From: Rhodopseudomonas sp. P2A-2r
GTDB lineage: Bacteria > Pseudomonadota > Alphaproteobacteria > Rhizobiales > Xanthobacteraceae
Direction of reading: 5' to 3'
Assembly: GCF_026015985.1 (NCBI RefSeq)
Contig: NZ_CP110389.1
Coordinates: 5,240,001-5,304,000, forward strand
Length of the DNA stretch: 64,000 bases
In this document: piece by piece, positions 1 to 9,146 of the stretch
Numbering within the stretch: the stretch's first letter is position 1
How the letters are laid out: the number at the start of each line of letters is the position of its first letter
The notes under the pieces: model-generated
The model's database searches: none
The model's input: the letters and a program-made list of their open reading frames with translations, nothing else
What the model was told of the DNA's origin: nothing
Translations under genes and position numbers: made by a program

Positions 1-184
1 GGAACAGCGGCAGGTCGTGTGGCGTCGAGATGATCAGGATCTCGCGGATCCCCGCCAGCATCAGGGTGCTCAGCGGATAGTAGATCATTGGCTTGTCATA
101 GACGGGCAGCAGCTGCTTCGAGGTGACCAGCGTCATCGGATAAAGCCGCGTGCCACTGCCTCCGGCCAGAATGATGCCCTTCAA
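1..184 (-). CDS. rfbA: glucose-1-phosphate thymidylyltransferase, N-terminal part (runs off the window)
   Basis: RmlA/RfbA makes dTDP-glucose from glucose-1-phosphate and dTTP, the first step of dTDP-L-rhamnose synthesis. The visible 61 residues hold the nucleotidyltransferase signature [13 protein letters not shown] followed by [18 protein letters not shown], which is characteristic of the family. The start is a TTG at 184 preceded by GGTAGGATA; no ATG is available upstream in frame before rfbD ends. It is the last visible gene of a minus-strand rfbC-rfbB-rfbD-rfbA run, 14 bases after rfbD. The C-terminal part lies outside the window, so integrity cannot be judged. Confidence 0.93.
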   Translation of the reverse strand, partial: MKGIILAGGSGTRLYPMTLVTSKQLLPVYDKPMIYYPLSTLMLAGIREILIISTPHDLPLF

Positions 185-198
185 TATCCTACCCTCGT

Positions 199-1086
199 CT
201 ACGATTGCAGGAGACGATCCAAGCAATTCGAAAGGGACGTTTCCAACGATTGCAGCCGGATGTCAAACACATCCGCCAGCCGGGCCGTCGCCAGCCGCGA
301 ATTGGCCGGCCGGGCCGCCGGCGTCGGATAATCTGCCGTGGTGATGGGATCGACCGGCACGGAACAGCCGCCCCGCACCGCCGACTGCCGCACGATCTCG
401 CGGGCAAAGCCGCACCAGCTCAGGGCATCAGGACCGGCGAGATGGGTAACCCCGGCATGGTCGGGACGCCATCCTGCCCCGGCAATCTGCGCAGCGATCG
501 CCAGCGTCGCCTCGGCAAGGTCCGGCGCATAGGTGGGGCAACCGATTTGGTCGTCCACCACCCGCAGCCGGCCGCGTTCGGCGGCCAGCCGCAACATGGT
601 GCGGACAAAGTTGGCGCCAAACGGCGCATAAACCCAGGCGGTGCGCAGCACGACGTGCCGCGGATTGGCGGCGGCCACCGCCAGTTCGCCGGCCAGCTTG
701 GACGCGCCGTAGACCCCCTGTGGTGCAACGGGATCGCTCTCCAGATAGGCTTCGGGTTTACGGCCGTCATAGACGTAATCGGTCGAGAAATGGATGATGG
801 GCGCGCCGCACGTCGCAGCTGCAGCGGCCACGGCGCCGGCGCCGTCGCGGTTGATGGCAAAGGCCTGCCCGGGTTCGGACTCGGCCTTGTCGACGGCGGT
901 ATAGGCCGCCGGGTTGACCACCACGTCGGGCCGGAACACGGCCAGCGCTCGCTCGACCGAGGCCGGATCCCGCAAGTCGATATCGGCGCGGCTGCTGCTG
1001 CCGAACACGATGTCGGCGCGGCCGGCCGCCGCCTCGCGCAGCGAGCGGGCGACCTGGCCCTCGCGGCCGATTACATAGAGTCGCAT
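199..1086 (-). CDS. rfbD: dTDP-4-dehydrorhamnose reductase
   Basis: RmlD reduces dTDP-4-keto-L-rhamnose to dTDP-L-rhamnose with NAD(P)H. The 295-residue protein has the normal length and begins [16 protein letters not shown]; the nucleotide loop is a little unusual (GREGQVA where GANGQLG is common). Also visible are [13 protein letters not shown], the STDYVYDG segment and the YGASK catalytic YxxxK. I chose the ATG at 1086 because the reading frame extends upstream only into rfbB, and GAGG sits just before this ATG. It lies 7 bases after the rfbB stop, so the genes are presumably co-transcribed. Confidence 0.93.
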   Translation of the reverse strand: MRLYVIGREGQVARSLREAAAGRADIVFGSSSRADIDLRDPASVERALAVFRPDVVVNPAAYTAVDKAESEPGQAFAINRDGAGAVAAAAATCGAPIIHFSTDYVYDGRKPEAYLESDPVAPQGVYGASKLAGELAVAAANPRHVVLRTAWVYAPFGANFVRTMLRLAAERGRLRVVDDQIGCPTYAPDLAEATLAIAAQIAGAGWRPDHAGVTHLAGPDALSWCGFAREIVRQSAVRGGCSVPVDPITTADYPTPAARPANSRLATARLADVFDIRLQSLETSLSNCLDRLLQS

Positions 1087-1093
1087 GCGGACC

Positions 1094-2143
1094 TCATGCC
1101 TTGACGAGGCCGAGGCGCTCGCCGCCATAGACCTTCTGGCGCAGCGGCTCCCACCAGTGGGCATTGTCGAGATACCAGCGCACCGTCTTCTCGATGCCGG
1201 TCTCAAACGTCTCCTGGGCGCGCCAGCCGAGCTCGTTTTCCAGTTTGCTGGCGTCGATGGCGTAGCGCTGGTCGTGGCCGGGCCGGTCGGTGACGAAGGA
1301 GATCAGATCGTGGTGCGAGGAGTTGGCCGGGCGCAGCTCGTCCATCCAGGTGCAGATTTGCTCGACAACGTCGAGGTTCTTGCGCTCGTTTCGGCCGCCG
1401 ATGTTGTAGGTCTCGCCGGGCACGCCCTTCGAAAGTATGACGCCGAGCGCACGCGCGTGGTCCTCGACATACAGCCAGTCGCGCACGTTGGAGCCGTCGC
1501 CATAGACCGGCAGCGTCTTGCGATCCAGCGCGTTGAGGATCACCAGCGGGATCAGCTTTTCCGGGAAGTGATACGGCCCGTAATTGTTCGAGCAGTTCGA
1601 CACGATCACCGGCATGCCATAGGTGCGGTGCCAGGCCTTGGCGAGGTGGTCGGACGCCGCCTTGGTGGCCGAATAGGGCGAGGAAGGGTCGTAGGGCGTC
1701 GTCTCGGTGAACAGGCCGTCGGCGCCCAGCGAGCCGTATACCTCGTCGGTGGAGACGTGGATGAAGCGGAAGTCGGTGGCGTTGTTCGCGCGCGTCTTGA
1801 GATAGCTGCGCGCGGCTTCCAGCAGGGCGAAGGTGCCCATCACGTTGGTCTGCACGAACACGTCGGAGCCGGAGATCGAGCGATCCACATGGCTCTCGGC
1901 GGCGAGATGCACCACCGCATCGGGCTGGTATTTCGCGAAGATCGCATTGACCGCAACCGCGTCGCAGATGTCGTGCTTCTCGAATACATAGCGCGGGCTG
2001 GAGGCCACCGGCGCCAGCGACGCCAGATTGCCCGCATAGGTCATCTTGTCGAGCACGACCACGTCGTAGCCGAGGTCGGCGATGAAATGACGGCAGACGG
2101 CCGACCCGATAAAGCCGGCGCCACCGGTCACGAGAACCCGCAT
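1094..2143 (-). CDS. rfbB: dTDP-glucose 4,6-dehydratase
   Basis: RmlB converts dTDP-glucose to dTDP-4-keto-6-deoxyglucose using tightly bound NAD+. The 349-residue protein starts [20 protein letters not shown] (Rossmann GxxGxxG) and shows [12 protein letters not shown], the STDEVYG segment, the active-site [12 protein letters not shown] with YxxxK, and [14 protein letters not shown] near residue 225. All are typical of RmlB. It stands between rfbC (3-base gap) and rfbD (7-base gap) in the rhamnose operon. No sign of damage. Confidence 0.96.
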   Translation of the reverse strand: MRVLVTGGAGFIGSAVCRHFIADLGYDVVVLDKMTYAGNLASLAPVASSPRYVFEKHDICDAVAVNAIFAKYQPDAVVHLAAESHVDRSISGSDVFVQTNVMGTFALLEAARSYLKTRANNATDFRFIHVSTDEVYGSLGADGLFTETTPYDPSSPYSATKAASDHLAKAWHRTYGMPVIVSNCSNNYGPYHFPEKLIPLVILNALDRKTLPVYGDGSNVRDWLYVEDHARALGVILSKGVPGETYNIGGRNERKNLDVVEQICTWMDELRPANSSHHDLISFVTDRPGHDQRYAIDASKLENELGWRAQETFETGIEKTVRWYLDNAHWWEPLRQKVYGGERLGLVKA

Positions 2144-2146
2144 CTA

Positions 2147-2714
2147 CTACTCCTGACGCATGTATTCGAAAGCCGGCGGCGCATCCGCCAACTTCGGCTG
2201 TTTCCGATCCTTTTCCGACAGAATGACCTCGGCGGCCGAAATCCGCCAATCGATGCCCAGTGCCGGGTCGTCCCAAGCGATGCCCCGGTCGCATTCCGGC
2301 GCGTAATAGTCAGTCACCTTGTAGATGACTTCGCAGTCATCCTCCAGCGTCAGATAACCGTGGGCGAAGCCCGGCGGCACCCAGAGCTGGCTCCAGTTGT
2401 CCGCCGACAGTTCCGCCGTCACGTGGCGGCCATAGCTGGGCGAGCCCACGCGGATATCCACCGCGACGTCGAGAATGGCGCCGCGGGTGCAGCGTACCAG
2501 CTTGCCTTGGGCATGCGGCGGCGTTTGAAAATGCAGGCCGCGCAGCACGCCTTTTTGCATCGAACGGACATGGTTGTCCTGCACGAACGGCCCGGTCAGG
2601 CCGTGCCCGGCGAACACGTCGGTGCGAAAGGTCTCTGAAAAAAGCCGCGGGCGTCGCCGTGCCTTTTGGCGTGGCCAGCCAGATATCGGGAATTTCGAGC
2701 TTTTCGATCAGCAT
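2147..2714 (-). CDS. rfbC: dTDP-4-dehydrorhamnose 3,5-epimerase, interrupted by two apparent one-base deletions
   Basis: RmlC epimerises C3 and C5 of dTDP-4-keto-6-deoxyglucose. The N-terminal frame starts at the ATG at 2714 (MLIEKLEIPDIWLATPK), a second frame supplies RHGDARGFF, and the main frame continues SETFRTDVFAGHGLTGPFVQ, then VLRGLHFQ and WVPPGFAHGY of the cupin core. Adding one base to the T4 run at 2663-2666 and one to the A6 run at 2638-2643 restores a normal 189-residue RmlC. Both sites are homopolymers, as in 11 other genes here, so I read this as sequence error rather than a pseudogene. As written, the longest intact frame lacks the first ~33 residues. It is the first gene of the rhamnose operon. 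Confidence 0.9.
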
Positions 2715-2896
2715 TCTTCGCTTCCCTGGGCCATCGGCCGGTTGGCCTAGATTTTGTGGAAACCATCGCCGCGCAGCGCTCTGAACCATCAGCCACCGGC
2801 TGCCACATAGCCTTACAAGCCTTTGTCGCGGTCAGTCAATTTGGCAAAGACGCGACACCTTTCAAGTTTCGCACGCCCAGTCCGCGCCGTCGTCCT
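2715..2896. promoter_or_regulatory. intergenic region upstream of rfbC
   Basis: No gene seen. This 182-base gap separates the start of the rhamnose operon (rfbC, reading left) from the stop of the last gene of the polyprenyl-sugar operon, also minus strand. A promoter for rfbC is expected here, but I see no convincing -35/-10 pair. Confidence 0.35.
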
Positions 2897-4420
2897 TCAA
2901 AGGAGCCGCCGCCCGGACAAGCCGGCCGCGAGGGCCAGTGCCATGCCCAGCCCGAGCACGACCGGAGCCAGGTTCATGATGGCCAGTTTGGTCCGCTCAA
3001 CGGCTGCATGCGATCGCCCGCGCAGCACCGTGCGCTCCAGCAGCGCTTTCTCATCGCTGTCCGCCGGGCGGATGGTCCGCGGCAACGCCATGCGGATCGT
3101 GGGATCGGACAGCAGCGAGGCCAAACGGTCAGCACTCGGATACGGGATCGCCAGCATGGTCTTGTTCTGCAGCGCGGCAATATCGCCGGTCCGCAGGTAG
3201 GCCGCGACATTGGCCTCCTGCTCCCGGCTCTGCGCGGCTTTCTCTATAACGTTCGGAAAGGTGGTCCGCGCCATGTCCAGCATGAGGCCGCCAAAGGTCA
3301 TCGCGAGCCAGCCCACTGTGACCAGAAAAACCACCCACTGTTTACCGATGGAGCGCACGCGCGCAGCGAAAAACAGCAAGATAGCGAAGTTTAGCGGCAT
3401 CGCCATGATCGTGATGTCGAGATAGCGCGACGAATTCGGCGCCACAGCGCGACCGTAGGACAGTGAAAGGATCTGCCCGAACCACCAGACGACAATACTG
3501 AGGATCACCCAGTGCTGCGAGGTCCGCGCCGGCCGCGCAGCCAAAACGAAACAAGCATAGGCAACCAACGGCACGTTCGTCAGGAGTGCGATCCATGAGC
3601 CGGCACGCGGATACTGCAGGCAAGCGAGCAATGCCGTCCACAGTTCGCGGATGTCATGGGCCTTCAGGCCGTCGTGACCGACGATGTGAGGAACATAGGC
3701 GATCATCACCGCAGACATCCCGAGCAAGATGGCGGCGCCGGCATATTCCTTGCTGCCCTGACGCACCCGCAGCAGCAACTGCAGCGCCACGATCGCCAGC
3801 GCCGCGGCACCGATGAGCGCGCCCGATGCCATCGAGAAGAAAGCCGCCGACGCGCAGGCAACGCCGAGCCACCAGCGGACGCTGAATGCGGCGGCGACGG
3901 CAAAGCCGGACAGCGCCAGAATAGAGAAAATCAGCAATAGATAGAACTGGCTCTGAAAACCGGCCAGCAGGTTTTCCCAGCCGATCGGCAGGACGAACAG
4001 CACTGCGGTGAACACCACCAAAGCGATCAACTGAGCAGGGCGAAGGATCCGCTGCAGCGCGAACACGACGAGAAGGATAGCCGCCACATGCAACGCGGCG
4101 TTGACCATCATCTGCAGGATCGGGTCCCAACCGCCGTCGAGTTCGAACAACGCCAGCGAGAGCACGCGCGTCAGAAAAATGCGATGCTCGTTGTGAGAGG
4201 CAAACAACGCCGACCACGAGAGGCTGGAGTTGAGATAGGCCTTGTACAGGCTATCGGCTTCCGCATCCCACTGATCCCAGTAAGGCAGCGCCGAACCGAA
4301 ATAACGGATAAACAGCATCTTCGCGCCAAACACGATCAGCGCGAGCGCGACAAGCGCCAGCGCCTTTTCGAACAATGCCTTCAACGCGGCATGCCTCGTC
4401 GCGACCGGCAGCGTATTCAT
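2897..4420 (-). CDS. polytopic membrane protein, GT-C-like, last gene of the polyprenyl-sugar operon
   Basis: A 507-residue protein with about 11-12 hydrophobic segments. After the first membrane span comes an acidic loop, ALPYWDQWDAEADSLY, then SHNEHRIFLTRV. An aspartate/glutamate motif in the first large extracytoplasmic loop is what GT-C glycosyltransferases use, so I suspect a sugar transferase that takes a polyprenyl-phosphate donor on the periplasmic side. That is inference from topology and neighbours; I do not recognise a named family. The C-terminus has one more span and a short basic tail (GRRLL). It follows the other large membrane protein by 61 bases. Confidence 0.6.
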   Translation of the reverse strand: MNTLPVATRHAALKALFEKALALVALALIVFGAKMLFIRYFGSALPYWDQWDAEADSLYKAYLNSSLSWSALFASHNEHRIFLTRVLSLALFELDGGWDPILQMMVNAALHVAAILLVVFALQRILRPAQLIALVVFTAVLFVLPIGWENLLAGFQSQFYLLLIFSILALSGFAVAAAFSVRWWLGVACASAAFFSMASGALIGAAALAIVALQLLLRVRQGSKEYAGAAILLGMSAVMIAYVPHIVGHDGLKAHDIRELWTALLACLQYPRAGSWIALLTNVPLVAYACFVLAARPARTSQHWVILSIVVWWFGQILSLSYGRAVAPNSSRYLDITIMAMPLNFAILLFFAARVRSIGKQWVVFLVTVGWLAMTFGGLMLDMARTTFPNVIEKAAQSREQEANVAAYLRTGDIAALQNKTMLAIPYPSADRLASLLSDPTIRMALPRTIRPADSDEKALLERTVLRGRSHAAVERTKLAIMNLAPVVLGLGMALALAAGLSGRRLL

Positions 4421-4481
4421 TGTATCTCCCAGAGACCGAAACTCGCGCGGTCAGCAGTTCGTCATAGCAAGACGCCGCTCG

Positions 4482-6479
4482 TCATCGAGCCGCATAGCCT
4501 TTCCCGAACGAAGCTTTCCAAGTCGCATTGCCCGGCGCGTTCAGGATATCCGTATCCACTTCAGCGAATGAAATCATCACCTTTGATCTGTATGCCCAGG
4601 ATTGCCGCCAGTTAGCGACAATCTCGAACGCCAGCGGGCGCGTACCGTCTTCAGCCGCCGCCCCCTCGTAAATCTGCAGAAACATGTTTGCGGACTTGAC
4701 CGTCGGAACGAGGATGACCCCATCCCGGGCCATGCCCGGAATCAACCTGTAATTTTCGGCCCGTCCGTCTTTATACAACGCACGCAGCACGATGGAAGGC
4801 GGCTTCAGGACCAGCTCGGCGAACCGACCCAGCGGGCTGTACTGCACGTCGATCCCGACAAATAGCGGCTTTGTCGACGTCGGAACATCGATCCACTCGC
4901 CAAGCGTTGCCTGGCGGACGATCGGTGCGCTCAGGAGATCCGGAAGTGGTTGCGATCGTCTGCGCAGCACAAGCAAATCGTGGCTGCTCCCGAACGGTTC
5001 GTAGCGCTGCAGCAACAGCGGCCATAGCGTACCCTCCGCGGAAGCGGGATGGCGGCCGTCGATCGATCCCGGCGCAAAATAGACGAACTCTGGTGCTTTT
5101 GGCGACAGATAGAAATCGCGGTTTCGCTGAATGAGCGATGGCGTATAGGTCGTGTATTCCTGGATCGTCGGCCGCGGCCGATAGTTGAGTTGCGCTGCGA
5201 TCACCTCGCTCTGCCGCGACGGGATGATGTCCACGCTGCCGCTCACCACCGGCAGCTTCGCGGAAGCATGCAACTGATCGCGGGCCGCCGCGAATTGCCG
5301 TTCCTTGTCGGCCATCCAGCCGCGCGGTCCGCTCGCAAAATCAACGACGCTCTCGAGGGTCGCGATCGAACGCCCGGCAATGGCGACAGGGTTAAGAACG
5401 TTCCACGGCATCTTCAGAACGTACGGCGCATAGAGATATAAAAAGCAGATGAACAGAAGCAATTCAAACGGACGATGCTTCGACTTAACAGGCTCGCTTG
5501 CCAATGCTACGGCCGGAATCGCCAGAAATAGCCCGGTCCACGAAATCAGTGAATGGGCGTCGTGACGAACGAAACCGGCTTTCGTCAAAAGAGAAAGATA
5601 GCCAATCAGCAGCAGCAGGTGCGCGACTGCCGTCGCGCGGGCTGGCCCGCGGACCTTTATGTTGGGCCAGGCCGCCACCGCAGCGACCACGACAACGGCG
5701 AAACTGGAGACACCCCACATCCAGATCGCATCCGGCGCGCCGTCGATGCTCATGCCGGCTGAATAACCTTGCGACACTTCAAGGGAGGCCTGCAAATAGG
5801 CGGGCAAGCCGGTCAGCGGCTGGCCAGCGGCCACAAAAAACGCAGCGGCGCAGATGAGAAACAATACGGTCTTGTAGGGAATCTTACGACGAGTCACGGA
5901 CAGCATGTCGATCAGCACGAACACCGGCAGGGCGAGCACCCCTACCGAGAACTTTGCCATGGCAAAGCCCGCGATGACCACGATCGACGCCACCATCAGC
6001 GGCAGGCTCGACCGGCGCGAGACGTACAGATAACCGGATGCGAACACGAAGAAGAGCATCAGGCCGTCGCGCAGCAGACGCTCCGCCATGAGAATTAGGC
6101 CGAACATAAACATCCCGGCCAGCACACGTCGTCCACCCACCTGAAACAGCGACGCCACAATCTTCCTTAACTGGATGGCGAAGATAACAAGCCAGAGGCA
6201 ATCCAGAGCGATAATCGCCGGAGCAATCCGATGCGGATATAGACGGTGATAGAAACTCGACAGGGGGCCGGAGGTAAAAACGATCTCCGAGCCAAAGGCG
6301 GCGCCCTTCTCGACAGCATTAGAAACTGCATAGATCCAGGAAGCATCCAGGCCGGCGCTCGGAAACCCGAAAGCCGCCGGCCGGATGCACGCAGCGGATA
6401 CCACGCCTATGACGAGCGTGAGTAGCAGTCCGCCCACAGATGATCCGAAATTCGAGAAACGATCGCGCCGCAAGGGCAT
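4482..6479 (-). CDS. large polytopic membrane protein with periplasmic C-terminal region, GT-C-like
   Basis: A 665-residue protein. I use the ATG at 6479 (MPLRRDRFSNFG), with AAGGAAAG about 7 bases upstream, although the frame stays open further. A first span (GGLLLTLVIGVVSAACI) is followed by a loop with LDASWIYAVSNAVEKGAAFG and IVFTSGPLSSFYHRLY. About ten more spans follow to residue ~370, then a ~290-residue soluble part. This layout fits GT-C transferases or related oligosaccharide enzymes, but I do not recognise the family and no reaction can be assigned. It lies 28 bases after the GtrA-like gene and before a second membrane protein in the same operon, so it is a good candidate user of the lipid-linked sugar made by the upstream genes. 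Confidence 0.6.
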   Translation of the reverse strand: MPLRRDRFSNFGSSVGGLLLTLVIGVVSAACIRPAAFGFPSAGLDASWIYAVSNAVEKGAAFGSEIVFTSGPLSSFYHRLYPHRIAPAIIALDCLWLVIFAIQLRKIVASLFQVGGRRVLAGMFMFGLILMAERLLRDGLMLFFVFASGYLYVSRRSSLPLMVASIVVIAGFAMAKFSVGVLALPVFVLIDMLSVTRRKIPYKTVLFLICAAAFFVAAGQPLTGLPAYLQASLEVSQGYSAGMSIDGAPDAIWMWGVSSFAVVVVAAVAAWPNIKVRGPARATAVAHLLLLIGYLSLLTKAGFVRHDAHSLISWTGLFLAIPAVALASEPVKSKHRPFELLLFICFLYLYAPYVLKMPWNVLNPVAIAGRSIATLESVVDFASGPRGWMADKERQFAAARDQLHASAKLPVVSGSVDIIPSRQSEVIAAQLNYRPRPTIQEYTTYTPSLIQRNRDFYLSPKAPEFVYFAPGSIDGRHPASAEGTLWPLLLQRYEPFGSSHDLLVLRRRSQPLPDLLSAPIVRQATLGEWIDVPTSTKPLFVGIDVQYSPLGRFAELVLKPPSIVLRALYKDGRAENYRLIPGMARDGVILVPTVKSANMFLQIYEGAAAEDGTRPLAFEIVANWRQSWAYRSKVMISFAEVDTDILNAPGNATWKASFGKGYAAR

Positions 6480-6507
6480 GGAACTTTCCTTGAAAGTGCA
6501 AAGCGAA

Positions 6508-6894
6508 CTATCGAAACGTAAACTTCTTGTGCCCGAAATAGCTCGTCGCGATCGGGCTGACAACGCCGACGACGTGGGCAATCAGGTCCTTCTGCCAGAC
6601 TATGCCGAGCCACGGCAACACCCACTCGGCGAGCCCGACGCTGACAATCCAGACCTGCGCGAGCGCGAAGAGATTGACCAGCACGAAGCGCATCGCTTCG
6701 CTTTGGAGCTGACGATCCGACCGTGCGAACACAAAGTGTCGCGTGAGACCGAACGCGACGGCCATCCCGATAAGATAGGCGATGACGACCGCGATCTCGA
6801 AACGGATGAACGAGGACAGCAGCCAGCGGGACAGAATGTTGACCGCCGCTGCGACGCCGCCGGCCAGCGCAAAGCGGATGAACTCGCGGTTCAC
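6508..6894 (-). CDS. GtrA-like four-span membrane protein
   Basis: GtrA-family proteins are small membrane proteins thought to move polyprenyl-phosphate sugars across the inner membrane or to assist their transfer. This one has 128 residues, starts MNREFIRFALAGGVAAAVN, has four hydrophobic segments, and ends with YFGHKKFTFR, a typical GtrA ending. The start is GTG at 6894, whose GTGA overlaps the stop of the FAD oxidoreductase gene, so translation is probably coupled. In mycobacteria a GtrA-like protein (Rv3789) lies next to dprE1/dprE2; finding one in this operon supports a flippase or accessory role for a polyprenyl-phospho-pentose. The role is inferred. Confidence 0.88.
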   Translation of the reverse strand: MNREFIRFALAGGVAAAVNILSRWLLSSFIRFEIAVVIAYLIGMAVAFGLTRHFVFARSDRQLQSEAMRFVLVNLFALAQVWIVSVGLAEWVLPWLGIVWQKDLIAHVVGVVSPIATSYFGHKKFTFR

Positions 6895-8204
6895 AAGCGC
6901 GCGCCTTGCGATGCCAATGCGGGCTCACCAGCCTGCTCGGCCATACGCCGCCCCAGCCGGATGCTTTCCGCGACGCCACGGTCTTCCGGGTAGTAATAGC
7001 AGGTATCGGCGATCTGCAGCCCGGCAATCGGCGTCTGCACGGGCGGCAGCTTGTCAGCGAAATGCGGCTCGCAGATCGGCTGGGCGTGTTTGAGACGGCC
7101 CACTTTGGCGTCCAGCAGATCGGCATCAGTGATCGCCGGATTGACGCGCTTGATGTAGCCGAACGCCTCGTCGATGAACTGCTGGTCGGTCCATTGCCAC
7201 TTCGGCTGGGTCACCGGCATGTAATACGGCACGTAGACGATGGTATCGCCGACGCGGCGCAGATTGGAGAACTCGATCAGGCCGGGAATCTCGATGTCGT
7301 CGGCGACGATGTTGAGCCAAAAATGCGGCGTCACGGATTTGCGCAGCTTGAACAGCAGGCAGACCACGCCGATGTTCTTGATATCGGCGTACTTGTCCTG
7401 CCAGTCCTGCGGCAGGTCCGGCACCAGGCGATTGACCAGCGGCACAGGTACGGTGGAGATCACCGCGTCGGCTGCGAACTCGCGGCCGCCGGCGCGCACA
7501 GCGATGACGCGGCCGTCCTGTACGATGACCTGTTCGGCCGGTGTGCCCAAATGGATGCGCCCGCCCTTGCGGCGGATGTCATCGGCGATGGCTTCGACCA
7601 GCGTCTCCGAGCCGCCGTCGATATAGCCGAGTTGTTCCTGGAAGATCGACTTTCGCGAGTTGCCGATGCGCTTAATGCGCGTCGCGATCCACGACGCCGC
7701 GACCTCGTCGGCATATTCGTAGAACTTCAGTTCCTGCAGCCGCTTCCACAACTTGTTATAGACCGACACGCCGGAGCCGCCCTCGATCCATTTTCGCGAG
7801 GTCAGGTGCTCGATGCGATCGAAGTTCTTCGACTTGGTGGTCAGGAACATCTGCAGCCCGGTCTTGATCTTCTCCATCAAAGTGAGGTGCGGGTAGGTCA
7901 GCAGCGAGATGGGATCGCCCCATTTGTGCACGCGGCCATGGGTGTAATACGCCATCGACGTATTCACCCAGCGCATGCGGTCGCCAATGCCGAGGTCCTT
8001 CATCAGCGCGAAGGTCGGCGCATCCGACTTGCAGACGAAGTGGTAGAAGCGCTCGATCGAGACGCCGGAAAAATCGATATGCGCGGCCATGCCGCCGGCC
8101 TTGGTGTCGGCCTCGATCAGGTCGACCTCGTGGCCCAGGGTCACCGCGCGCTGCGCGGCGGCGAGGCCCATGGGGCCTGCTCCCAACACAACGATGCGGC
8201 TCAT
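6891..8204 (-). CDS. FAD-dependent oxidoreductase (amine oxidase / protoporphyrinogen oxidase-like fold)
   Basis: A 437-residue flavoprotein beginning MSRIVVLGAGPMGLAAAQRA, the FAD-binding GxGxxG, with an acidic residue ending the second strand (VDLIEAD) and the GGMA segment. Mid-protein are GYIDGGSETLVEAIADDI and a second strand AADAVISTVPVPLV. The C-terminal FAD-contact region reads LQIADTCYYYPEDRGVAESI. The fold is that of monoamine oxidase, protoporphyrinogen oxidase and UDP-galactopyranose mutase relatives; the substrate cannot be read from sequence. It overlaps the GtrA gene and lies 10 bases after the epimerase-like gene, so a role on a sugar or polyprenyl-sugar is plausible but unproven. 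Confidence 0.85.
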   Translation of the reverse strand: MSRIVVLGAGPMGLAAAQRAVTLGHEVDLIEADTKAGGMAAHIDFSGVSIERFYHFVCKSDAPTFALMKDLGIGDRMRWVNTSMAYYTHGRVHKWGDPISLLTYPHLTLMEKIKTGLQMFLTTKSKNFDRIEHLTSRKWIEGGSGVSVYNKLWKRLQELKFYEYADEVAASWIATRIKRIGNSRKSIFQEQLGYIDGGSETLVEAIADDIRRKGGRIHLGTPAEQVIVQDGRVIAVRAGGREFAADAVISTVPVPLVNRLVPDLPQDWQDKYADIKNIGVVCLLFKLRKSVTPHFWLNIVADDIEIPGLIEFSNLRRVGDTIVYVPYYMPVTQPKWQWTDQQFIDEAFGYIKRVNPAITDADLLDAKVGRLKHAQPICEPHFADKLPPVQTPIAGLQIADTCYYYPEDRGVAESIRLGRRMAEQAGEPALASQGARL

Positions 8205-8214
8205 GGCAAAACTC

Positions 8215-9143
8215 CTAGAAAGACAGGATGATCTTCGAATGGTCGGGATGCAGATAGGTCTCGCTCAGCGCCTGGCGCAAAGGCGTCGAGGCGACGCCGA
8301 ACTCGCCGGGCCAGTCGATCACTGGAAATGTCTCCGGAATCACCAGCGCTTCGAGCTGCCCGGTGGTGAACGGCGGCTTCTTGTCGATGAGGGCATAGAC
8401 CCACAGCAGCGCCCAGAACAGCGCATAGGGAATATGCACGATTTTCGCGCGCGGCTTGACGATGTCGTGAATCATGCCGATCAGGCCGCCGTAGGAAATT
8501 TTTCGAGGCCGGAGATGTCGAAGGTGCCGGTCTTGCGCTGCTCGATGGACGCCACGATGATCGAGACGAGATCGCCGACATACAGCGGCTGCCGCGTGAA
8601 ATTGCCGTCGGCGGGAATGGGAAACACAGGCGCCTTTTCCATGAAGCGACGCAGCCAGCCGAGGTGCTTGCGATCGAACCAGCCGAACATCAGCGTCGGC
8701 CGCAGCGTCACGTGCGAGATGGTGCAGGCGTCGAACAGTTTTTCCTGCGTCGTCTTGGTACGCGTGTAGAAATCATCGGCCGAGGAATTGACCACCGACG
8801 ACGAGATTCCCACCACGTAGGGCACGGCATCCGCGTGTGCCGCAGCCAGAATATGCTCGGTGGCGGTGACGTTGTTGGCAACGAACTCGTCGAGGAACAA
8901 GCCACCGATCTGCGCCTGGTTGACGACCACCGTATCGGCGCCGGCAAAACACTCCGCCCAGGCACCCGGCACCGCGAGATCCGCCTCGATCATCGTCACG
9001 TCGGGATGCGCCTGGCGGAACAGCGCGACGTTGGCCGCGTGCTTGTCGATGCCAACCAGTTCGAAATCCGGCCGCGCCTTCAGCCGCGCCACCAGGTTCT
9101 GCCCGACCAGGCCCGCGGCCCCGGTGATGACGATCTTTCGCAT
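8215..9143 (-). CDS. NAD-dependent epimerase/dehydratase-like protein, one apparent base deletion
   Basis: An extended short-chain dehydrogenase. It begins MRKIVITGAAGLVGQNLVAR (GxxGxxG) and has the catalytic SSSVVNSS and YTRTK (YxxxK) signature plus the LRPTLMFGW and QPLYVGDLV segments seen in sugar epimerases. The frame stops at 8481 after ISGLEKF, but one extra base in the T5 run at 8499-8503 joins it to the remaining ~90 residues (YGGLIGMIHDIVKP to the end at 8215), giving 309 residues. I treat the break as sequence error. It starts 3 bases after the DprE2-like gene and ends 10 bases before the FAD oxidoreductase, inside one operon. The substrate is unknown; a sugar or polyprenyl-linked sugar is likely from context. 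Confidence 0.83.
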
Positions 9144-9146
9144 GAC

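Noticed and set aside
1085-2638. 517-codon plus-strand open frame opposite rfbB and rfbC
   Set aside because: Antisense shadow of the rhamnose genes; low-complexity Arg/Gly/Val-rich translation and no signature.
2147-2714. rfbC as a true pseudogene
   Set aside because: Both breaks are one-base losses at homopolymers, as in 11 other conserved genes here, so error is more likely.
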